This document shows, piece by piece, positions 1-4,728 of a stretch of 5,545 nucleotides of DNA (its first letter is position 1; each line of letters begins with the position of its first letter). A program made the position numbers and the translations under genes. Under the pieces are notes generated by a model. The model ran no database searches. It had not been told where the DNA came from and saw only the letters and a program-made list of their open reading frames with translations. Source of the DNA: an uncultured Bacteroidales bacterium (GTDB taxonomy: Bacteria; Bacteroidota; Bacteroidia; Bacteroidales; UBA932); assembly GCA_937906795.1 (NCBI GenBank), contig CALCUQ010000293.1, forward strand, positions 1-5,545, written 5' to 3'.

Positions 1-141
1 GTCAAAATTGTCTGCTGTTCCATACATTTTGGCAAGCTGAGTGCGGAATACATCTTCCAAAACACTCATCATTGTAGGACGATCAATGTTCTTGTTTTCT
101 TTAAATTCGGCAAATGTGCCAATTAAATTTAAACCTTCCAT
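1..141 (-). CDS. nusA: Transcription termination/antitermination factor NusA, N-terminal 47 residues (partial)
   Basis: The reverse strand from the ATG at 141 to the window edge is open and encodes 47 residues. They include the segment FKENKNIDRPTMMSVLEDVF (residues 13-32), which matches the start of Bacteroidota NusA, the part of the N-terminal domain that binds RNA polymerase. NusA acts in the cytoplasm on elongating polymerase and modulates pausing, termination and antitermination. Only the N-terminal domain is visible; the S1 and KH RNA-binding domains would lie beyond position 1. The gene follows rimP by 27 bp on the same strand, the conserved rimP-nusA order (usually followed by infB), so the two are very likely cotranscribed from the promoter near 720-751. 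The start is preceded by AT-rich sequence with no Shine-Dalgarno motif. Identity rests on the short N-terminal match plus synteny. Confidence 0.93.
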   Translation of the reverse strand, partial: MEGLNLIGTFAEFKENKNIDRPTMMSVLEDVFRTQLAKMYGTADNFD

Positions 142-168
142 TTTGTATATTATTATTTTATTATTGTT

Positions 169-636
169 CTATTTGAATTTTATTACAGGTTTGCAGGATT
201 TTATATTACTGTACTCATATTTTAAAATGGTGTCTTGCTGTACCTTCTTTTTGGATCCCTCAACTTTTACCATTTTTGAGATTGTAATGGAAAAATCATT
301 TTCAGTTACATCAGATAGGACTCCTTTAGTTTTACTTCCATTTTTAGCCGTTACTTCAACTTCGCTTCCAATGAATTTTTTGTATTGGTCTAAAACTATA
401 AAAGGTTGGTCTAAACCGGCGGAGGTTACTGTTAATGAATAATCTTCTGTATCTCTGCTAAAGTTATCAGCTACAATTCTGTCTATATCAATGCAGTTTC
501 CAATTTTGACATCTGCATTGTATGATTCTATAACAATCTCAATATCATTGTCTTTAGATATGGTTATATCTACTAGAAAAAGATTGTTTTCTTTTAGATA
601 TTGCTCAATTGCCTGGCTTATTTTTTCTTTTTCCAT
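169..636 (-). CDS. rimP: Ribosome maturation factor RimP
   Basis: This encodes 155 residues, close to the usual RimP length of about 150. RimP is a cytoplasmic assembly factor for the 30S subunit. The N-terminal alpha/beta domain spans roughly residues 1-80 and ends in the segment TVTSAGLDQPF (about 69-79), the counterpart of the family signature V-x-S-x-G-L-D-x-P. A C-terminal SH3-like beta domain follows (about 85-155), with the typical run beginning FIGSEVEVTAKNG and the region around TKGVLSDVTENDF. The ATG at 636 is chosen because the protein then begins at the expected N-terminal helix (MEKEKISQAIEQYL). The gene is first in the rimP-nusA operon, with 27 bp before nusA. Its 5' leader is unusually structured (hairpin at 668-700), and a good promoter match lies at 720-751. 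Nothing indicates truncation or frameshift. Confidence 0.95.
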   Translation of the reverse strand: MEKEKISQAIEQYLKENNLFLVDITISKDNDIEIVIESYNADVKIGNCIDIDRIVADNFSRDTEDYSLTVTSAGLDQPFIVLDQYKKFIGSEVEVTAKNGSKTKGVLSDVTENDFSITISKMVKVEGSKKKVQQDTILKYEYSNIKSCKPVIKFK

Positions 637-667
637 TAAACCTATATTCTGTTAATTTGTAATATAA

Positions 668-700
668 ATAAAGGGCGCCCGGCATCCGGACTCCCTTTAT
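668..700 (-). promoter_or_regulatory. GC-rich hairpin in the rimP leader
   Basis: A perfect 8-bp inverted repeat (ATAAAGGG at 668-675 with CCCTTTAT at 693-700) encloses a second 4-bp CCGG/CCGG stem (679-682 with 686-689). A small 3x3 internal loop lies between them and the apical triloop is 683-685. Read as rimP mRNA, the triloop is AUG. The element is far more GC-rich than its surroundings and lies between the predicted transcription start (about 713) and the rimP start codon (636). It is followed on the transcript by UUAUAUUAC, which is AU-rich but not a clean U-tract, so an ordinary terminator is unlikely. A cis-regulatory RNA or protein-binding site for the rimP-nusA operon is inferred. 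The structure is symmetric enough to form from either strand, but only the minus transcript is predicted to cover it. Confidence 0.6.
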
Positions 701-719
701 CTCCTTCTCTTTATCAGTG

Positions 720-751
720 CAAAAGTAGATATTATTTAGATGAATCACAAA
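720..751 (-). promoter_or_regulatory. Bacteroidota-type promoter for rimP-nusA
   Basis: On the reverse strand a -33 element TTTG (751 to 748) is followed after 20 bp by TACTTTTG (727 to 720), an exact match to the TANNTTTG -7 element recognised by the Bacteroidota primary sigma factor. The spacing fits the 19-21 bp consensus. Transcription would start at about 713, giving a 5' leader of roughly 75-80 nt that contains the hairpin at 668-700. The promoter overlaps the oppositely directed lpxD promoter. Confidence 0.72.
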
Positions 752-767
752 TTTTATATTACTTTTG
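735..767 (+). promoter_or_regulatory. Bacteroidota-type promoter for the lpxD-lpxC-fabZ-lpxA-wbqC run
   Basis: A -7 element TACTTTTG (760-767) matches TANNTTTG exactly and is the same octamer as in the divergent rimP promoter. A weaker -33 candidate, TTTA (735-738), lies 21 bp upstream. Transcription would start near 772-775, giving a leader of only about 10-15 nt before the lpxD ATG at 786. Because the -7 element contains the alternative TTG codon at 765, translation cannot reasonably begin there, which supports the ATG. Confidence 0.6.
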
Positions 768-785
768 TGCATAATTTTTATAAAT

Positions 786-1784
786 ATGGAAGTTACTGCA
801 GAAGTTATAGCGCAACATTTTAATGGTGAAATAGTTGGAAATCCAGAAGTCAAAGTGTCATCTGTTGCAAAGATTGAGTATGGCAAGCCGGGAAATATCT
901 GTTTCCTTGCCAATCCAAAGTATGCGCAGTATTTAAAGACTTGTAAGGCGAGTGTAATTATAGTGAATAAATCTTTGGCTCCATCGGAGCCTGTTGAGCC
1001 AACCCTTATCCTTGTTGATAATGCCTATGAGGCGGTTGCATCTTTATTGGATTTGCTTAATACTTTAAAGAGTGCCAAGAAGAGTGGTAAATCTTTCTTT
1101 TCCCGCTGTGCGTGGAGTTCAAAGATAGGAAAAGGGGTATATGTGGGCCCTTATTCTGTTGTCGGGAAGAAAAGTGTGGTAGGTAAGGATACTCAAATTT
1201 ATCCGCAGGTTTATGTGGGAAACAATGTCACTATTGGTGAGAATTGCATTTTGTATCCCGGAGTAAAAATTTATGATGGGTGTAAAATTGGAAATAATTG
1301 TATACTGCATGCAAATGTAGTTATTGGTTCAGATGGATTTGGATTTGCGCCAAGACCAGATGGTTCTTACAAGAAAATCCCTCAGACCGGTATTGTTACA
1401 ATTGAGGATGATGTTGAAATTGGTGCAAATACTGTGGTTGACAGAGCAACCATGGGAACTACTCTTATTCAGAAAGGAGTTAAATTGGACAATTTGATTC
1501 AAATAGCTCACAATGTTGAGATTGGACCAAATACAGTTATGGCTTCGCAAGTTGGTATAGCAGGTTCAACCAAAGTTGGTGCCAATTGCCAGTTTGGTGG
1601 ACAGGTTGGAGTTGCAGGGCATTTGACTATTCCAGACAAGACAACAATTGGTGCGCAGGCTGGTATTTTGGGATCTGTAAAGAAGAGTGGGGAGATTTTA
1701 CTTGGTAGTCCTGCATTTGATTACAAACAGTATCTGAAATGCTATGCTGTGTTTAGAAAACTTGCAGAAACAAATAAAAAATAG
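786..1784 (+). CDS. lpxD: UDP-3-O-(3-hydroxyacyl)glucosamine N-acyltransferase LpxD
   Basis: This cytoplasmic homotrimeric enzyme adds the N-linked 3-hydroxyacyl chain from acyl-ACP to UDP-3-O-acyl-glucosamine, the third step of lipid A synthesis. The 332 residues fit the family length of about 340. Residues 1-100 form the uridine-binding N-terminal domain, with the segment GNICFLANPKY at 36-46. A left-handed beta helix follows (about 112-298), built from hexapeptide repeats such as IGKGVY, VGNNVT, IGENCI and IGNNCI. The GSDGFGFAP motif lies at 181-189, and the catalytic histidine is H242 in IQIAHNVEIG. The C-terminal helix (about 310-332) includes DYKQYLKCYAVFRKL. The ATG at 786 is chosen over an in-frame TTG at 765 because the TTG lies in the promoter -7 element. 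It is the first gene of the lipid A run, 38 bp before lpxC. Confidence 0.96.
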   Translation: MEVTAEVIAQHFNGEIVGNPEVKVSSVAKIEYGKPGNICFLANPKYAQYLKTCKASVIIVNKSLAPSEPVEPTLILVDNAYEAVASLLDLLNTLKSAKKSGKSFFSRCAWSSKIGKGVYVGPYSVVGKKSVVGKDTQIYPQVYVGNNVTIGENCILYPGVKIYDGCKIGNNCILHANVVIGSDGFGFAPRPDGSYKKIPQTGIVTIEDDVEIGANTVVDRATMGTTLIQKGVKLDNLIQIAHNVEIGPNTVMASQVGIAGSTKVGANCQFGGQVGVAGHLTIPDKTTIGAQAGILGSVKKSGEILLGSPAFDYKQYLKCYAVFRKLAETNKK

Positions 1785-1822
1785 TAAATTCGTAAGATTT
1801 TACTAAACCTTTTGTAATACAT

Positions 1823-2743
1823 ATGAGAAAAAATCAATGTACTTTAAATAAATCATATACTTTTGAGGGGAAGGGTTTGCATACAGGTAAAACAGTAACT
1901 GTAACAGTTCACCCGGCTCCTGAAAATCACGGAATCAAATTTAAAAGAGTTGATATTGGAGAAGATGCTGTAATAGATGCATGTGTAGATTATGTGACAA
2001 CTACTGCCAGAGGTACAACTTTGGAAAGGGGTGATGTCAAAATATCTACACTTGAGCATTTGATGGCAACTTTATATGGATTGGGTGTAGACAATGCATT
2101 GGTTACCATTAATTCCCAGGAGGTGCCAATCCTTGATGGCAGTGCAAAACCTTATGTGGAGCAGATATGCAAAGATTCTCTTGTTGAGCAGTCACAGCCA
2201 AGAAAGGTGTATACTATTAAGGAAAAAATAGTTTACAAAGATGAAAAATCCGGCTCTGAGATTATAGTTATGCCCGATGACCATTTTTCTGTGGAACTGA
2301 TGATTGATTTCAACTCAAAAGTGTTGGGAAACCAGTATTCAAGATATACAACAGATACAGATTTTGCCAAGGAGATTGCCCCTTGCAGAACGTTTGTATT
2401 CTTCCATGAGTTGGAGCCTTTGTTTAAAAATAACCTTATTAAAGGTGGTGATCTTGACAATGCAATTGTAATTGTTGAGCATCCTGTTGAGCAGAACGAG
2501 CTTGACAGATTGGCCGAGATTTTTAAGGTTGATTCTTTGGAAAGAGCTCCAGAAGGTTATTTGAATCATTTGCAATTGAGATATCAGAATGAGTGTGCAA
2601 GACACAAACTTTTGGATTTGATTGGTGATTTTTCACTTGTGGGATTTCATTTCAATGCAAAAGTTATTGCATATAAGTCTGGTCATGGAATAAATACAAT
2701 GGTTGCTAAAAAGATTAGAGAGGCAGCTGTTGAATTACAATAA
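1823..2743 (+). CDS. lpxC: UDP-3-O-acyl-N-acetylglucosamine deacetylase LpxC, stand-alone
   Basis: This zinc-dependent cytoplasmic deacetylase catalyses the committed step of lipid A synthesis. The 306 residues match the length of single-domain LpxC (305 in E. coli). The first domain has STLEHLMA with E78 (general base) and zinc ligand H79. The second domain has CRTF (188-191), NNLIKGGDLDNAIV (203-216), the other zinc ligands H261 and D265 in ECARHKLLDLIGD, and the catalytic histidine H288 in SGHGINT. The active site therefore looks complete. In most Bacteroidota this protein continues directly into FabZ. Here it stops at a TAA (2741-2743) after ...AAVELQ, while the downstream fabZ ORF begins in the same frame five codons later. 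TAA followed by T is usually an efficient stop, so readthrough to a fused product is unlikely. A-rich sequence with no Shine-Dalgarno motif precedes the start. Confidence 0.97.
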   Translation: MRKNQCTLNKSYTFEGKGLHTGKTVTVTVHPAPENHGIKFKRVDIGEDAVIDACVDYVTTTARGTTLERGDVKISTLEHLMATLYGLGVDNALVTINSQEVPILDGSAKPYVEQICKDSLVEQSQPRKVYTIKEKIVYKDEKSGSEIIVMPDDHFSVELMIDFNSKVLGNQYSRYTTDTDFAKEIAPCRTFVFFHELEPLFKNNLIKGGDLDNAIVIVEHPVEQNELDRLAEIFKVDSLERAPEGYLNHLQLRYQNECARHKLLDLIGDFSLVGFHFNAKVIAYKSGHGINTMVAKKIREAAVELQ

Positions 2744-2758
2744 TTAAATCAAATAAAA

Positions 2759-3241
2759 ATGGAAAAAAACGATATTCCTCATTACGATCCAAATGCTGAG
2801 CCAGTTATTGATATAAACGGCATTAAGAAACTTTTACCTCACAGACCTCCATTTCTGATGGTTGACAGAATTACAGAGTTGGGAGAGGATTATGTTGTAG
2901 GTATCAAAACAATTGGTGTAAACGAGGGTTTCTTTCTTGGTCATTTCCCAAGTGAGCCTGTTATGCCTGGTGTACTTATAATTGAGGCTATGGCTCAAGT
3001 TGGTGGTATATTGGTTCTTAACGGATTGGATGAACCTGAGAAATATTCGACATACTTTGCTAAAATTGACAATACAAAGTTCAGAAGAAAAGTTGTTCCT
3101 GGTGATGTTATAGTTTTTAAACTACAGATTACAGCACCAATGAGAAGATCTATTGTATGTATGTCGGGAAAAGCATATGTAGGTGATCATCTTGTGTGTG
3201 AAAGTGATATGGTGGCCCAAGTAATTAAGAATAAGGAGTAA
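2759..3241 (+). CDS. fabZ: 3-hydroxyacyl-ACP dehydratase FabZ, separate from LpxC
   Basis: FabZ dehydrates 3-hydroxyacyl-ACP to trans-2-enoyl-ACP in fatty acid elongation and uses the same acyl-ACP pool as LpxA and LpxD. The 160 residues form a single hot-dog domain. Visible motifs are LLPHRPPFLMVDRI (25-38), the catalytic H62 in FLGHFPSEPVMPG and the catalytic E76 in LIIEAMAQVGG. Residues 7-20 (PHYDPNAEPVIDIN) form an extra N-terminal stretch that resembles the LpxC-FabZ linker of fused Bacteroidota enzymes, so the protein is slightly longer than E. coli FabZ (151). The gap to lpxC is 15 bp and in the same frame; its A-rich sequence (2744-2758) resembles the initiation regions of the neighbouring genes, so independent translation from the ATG at 2759 is plausible. 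Assignment to FabZ over FabA rests on the motifs and the lpx context. Confidence 0.96.
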   Translation: MEKNDIPHYDPNAEPVIDINGIKKLLPHRPPFLMVDRITELGEDYVVGIKTIGVNEGFFLGHFPSEPVMPGVLIIEAMAQVGGILVLNGLDEPEKYSTYFAKIDNTKFRRKVVPGDVIVFKLQITAPMRRSIVCMSGKAYVGDHLVCESDMVAQVIKNKE

Positions 3242-3263
3242 TTTAAATAAGAAAACAAAATTT

Positions 3264-4061
3264 ATGGAACATTCAATTGTACATCCTAACGCTAAGATTG
3301 GTGAAAATGTAAAGATTCATCCATTTTGTTATATTGCAGAGAATGTTGAGATAGGTGATGGGTGTGAGATAGGCCCTAATGCTGTCATTTATGACTATGT
3401 TAAAATGGGTAAAAACTGTAAAGTGTTCCCAGGTGCAGTGGTTGGAGCAATACCTCAAGATCTTAAATTCTCGGATGAGGTTTCATATGTGGAAATTGGA
3501 GATAATGTAACAATTAGGGAGTGTGCTACAATCAATAGAGGTACAGCAGCCAGTGGCAAAGGAAAGACTATTGTAGGAAATAACACTCTTATAATGTCTT
3601 ATGCTCATGTGGCTCATGATTGTGAGGTGGGCAATAATTGTATTTTGGTAAGTTATGTCGGTATTGCCGGTGAGACCAAGGTTGAGGATTGGGCAATTAT
3701 TGGAGGAAGCTCTGTAGCTCATCAGTTCTCTAACATTGGTACACATGCTATGGTGGCGGGTGGTTCCAGAATTGGAAAGGATGTGCCTCCATACGCTATG
3801 GCAGGAAAGTATCCTCTTTCATATTGCGGTATAAATATAGTTGGTCTTAGAAGAAGAGGCTTTACTATTGAGCAGATAGAGAGAATAAAAGAGATATATA
3901 AAACAATCTATCATAGTGGACTTAATATATCTGATGCATGCAAGAAAGTTGAGGCTGAGTTTGAGGAATCAGTTGAAAAAAGAAATATCCTTGACTTTAT
4001 AGCAAACTCCAAGAGAGGTATCATTAAAGATAATATTGGTGCGATTTCAGATGAGGGTTAG
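3264..4061 (+). CDS. lpxA: Acyl-ACP--UDP-N-acetylglucosamine O-acyltransferase LpxA
   Basis: This cytoplasmic homotrimer transfers a 3-hydroxyacyl chain from ACP to the 3-OH of UDP-GlcNAc, the first step of lipid A synthesis. The 265 residues match the family (262 in E. coli). Hexapeptide repeats of a left-handed beta helix run from about 7 to 180 (IGENVK, IGDGCE and others). The GAIPQDLKF signature is at 61-69, the catalytic histidine is H118 in YAHVAHDC, and a C-terminal helical region follows NIVGLRRRGF (191-200). By alignment from the catalytic histidine, E. coli G173, the acyl-chain ruler residue, corresponds to G166 in MVAGGSRIGKDVPP. A small residue there suggests a longer acyl chain rather than C10. 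The gene lies 22 bp after fabZ and overlaps the next gene by 11 bp, indicating cotranscription. Confidence 0.97.
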   Translation: MEHSIVHPNAKIGENVKIHPFCYIAENVEIGDGCEIGPNAVIYDYVKMGKNCKVFPGAVVGAIPQDLKFSDEVSYVEIGDNVTIRECATINRGTAASGKGKTIVGNNTLIMSYAHVAHDCEVGNNCILVSYVGIAGETKVEDWAIIGGSSVAHQFSNIGTHAMVAGGSRIGKDVPPYAMAGKYPLSYCGINIVGLRRRGFTIEQIERIKEIYKTIYHSGLNISDACKKVEAEFEESVEKRNILDFIANSKRGIIKDNIGAISDEG

Positions 4062-4722
4062 TTATAAATCGGCTATTTTCAGTACTGCATATTTTCCTCC
4101 GATAGAGTATTTTGCCATAATGGCAAACTGTGAAACAGTATATATTCAGGGGGGAGAGATGTATCAGAAACAATCTTACAGAACCCGTTGCAGCATCAGT
4201 GCTGCCAACGGGGTTCTTGTTTTAACTATACCGGTTTTAAGGGGGGAACAAGAAAGTGTCCGGGATCAAAAAGCAACGCATAAGGTGTTTATCGGGAATA
4301 TAAATATTGATTATTCAAAATCTTGGGTAATGCAGCATGAAAGGGCTATTGAGGCTTCGTATATGTCTTCTCCTTTTTATGAGTATTATAAAGATGATAT
4401 TTTCCCAATTCTTGAGAGTAATACAGATTCCTTGTTTGACCTTAATCTTAAACTCATTAGAAAAATAGCGGAACTTATAGGCCTTGACTGTAAAATAGAG
4501 GTGATGGAGAATTATCTGGCAAATGAACAATTGAATGGTATTGCAGATTTTAGGGAAGTTATCCATCCAAAGAAAAAGAATGATATTCTTGAGAGGATGC
4601 AATTAAATAAGCCCTACTATCAGGTATTTACCAACAAGCAGGGCTTTATTGCGAATTTGTCTATTCTGGACCTATTGTTTAATGAGGGACCAAACTCAAT
4701 ATCCTTTTTGCAAAATCTGTAG
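4051..4722 (+). CDS. WbqC family protein
   Basis: The 223 residues fit the WbqC-like family, named after a gene in O-antigen clusters; its biochemical activity is not settled. Visible family features are the N-terminal STAYFPPIEYFAIMA (11-25), the central EMYQKQSYRTRC (36-47) and the C-terminal YYQVFTNKQGFIANLSILDL (189-208). No signal peptide or membrane segment is seen, so it is probably cytoplasmic. The ATG at 4051 overlaps the lpxA stop by 11 bp, typical of translational coupling. In-frame TTG (4036) and GTG (4039) codons lie further into lpxA and are less likely starts. The position behind lpxA suggests a role in lipopolysaccharide or surface glycan biogenesis, which is inference from context. 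The coding sequence carries two G6 runs (4149-4154 and 4241-4246) and a strong hairpin (4180-4217), both unusual for this AT-rich window. Confidence 0.88.
   Translation: MRVSYKSAIFSTAYFPPIEYFAIMANCETVYIQGGEMYQKQSYRTRCSISAANGVLVLTIPVLRGEQESVRDQKATHKVFIGNINIDYSKSWVMQHERAIEASYMSSPFYEYYKDDIFPILESNTDSLFDLNLKLIRKIAELIGLDCKIEVMENYLANEQLNGIADFREVIHPKKKNDILERMQLNKPYYQVFTNKQGFIANLSILDLLFNEGPNSISFLQNL
4180..4217 (+). other. Terminator-like hairpin inside the wbqC coding sequence
   Basis: AGAACCCGTTGCAGCA (4180-4195) pairs with TGCTGC-C-AACGGG-G-TTCT (4200-4217) across a TCAG tetraloop. This gives 16 base pairs with two single-base bulges (C4206 and G4213). The arm is followed by TGTTTTAAC, a short T-rich stretch. 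It spans codons 44-56 of wbqC, so it is not at a gene end. It could attenuate transcription of the operon's distal part, or arise by chance from the codons for the conserved YRTRC...NGV segment. Function is unproven. Confidence 0.45.
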
Positions 4723-4728
4723 TGTAGT

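Noticed and set aside
41..442. Plus-strand ORF opposite nusA and rimP
   Set aside because: It lies antisense to two well-supported genes and its product shows no recognisable family feature.
765..785. TTG codon extending lpxD by seven residues
   Set aside because: The TTG is part of the promoter -7 element, so it would lie upstream of the transcript start. The ATG at 786 gives the usual LpxD N-terminus.
1115..1680. Repetitive-looking protein stretches in lpxD (and likewise in lpxA)
   Set aside because: These are the hexapeptide repeats of the left-handed beta helix, not DNA repeats or a mobile element.
1782..1805. 7-bp inverted repeat TAGTAAA/TTTACTA between lpxD and lpxC
   Set aside because: The stem is almost entirely A-T with a 10-nt loop, contains the lpxD stop codon, and lacks a proper T-tract. 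Too weak to call a terminator in an otherwise continuous operon.
1807..1814. Possible internal promoter (-7-like ACCTTTTG) before lpxC
   Set aside because: It lacks the TA of TANNTTTG, and no TTTG lies at the right distance upstream.
2744..2758. Stop-codon readthrough producing an LpxC-FabZ fusion
   Set aside because: The stop is TAA followed by T, usually efficient, and no stimulatory structure or recoding signal is visible downstream. FabZ also has its own ATG.
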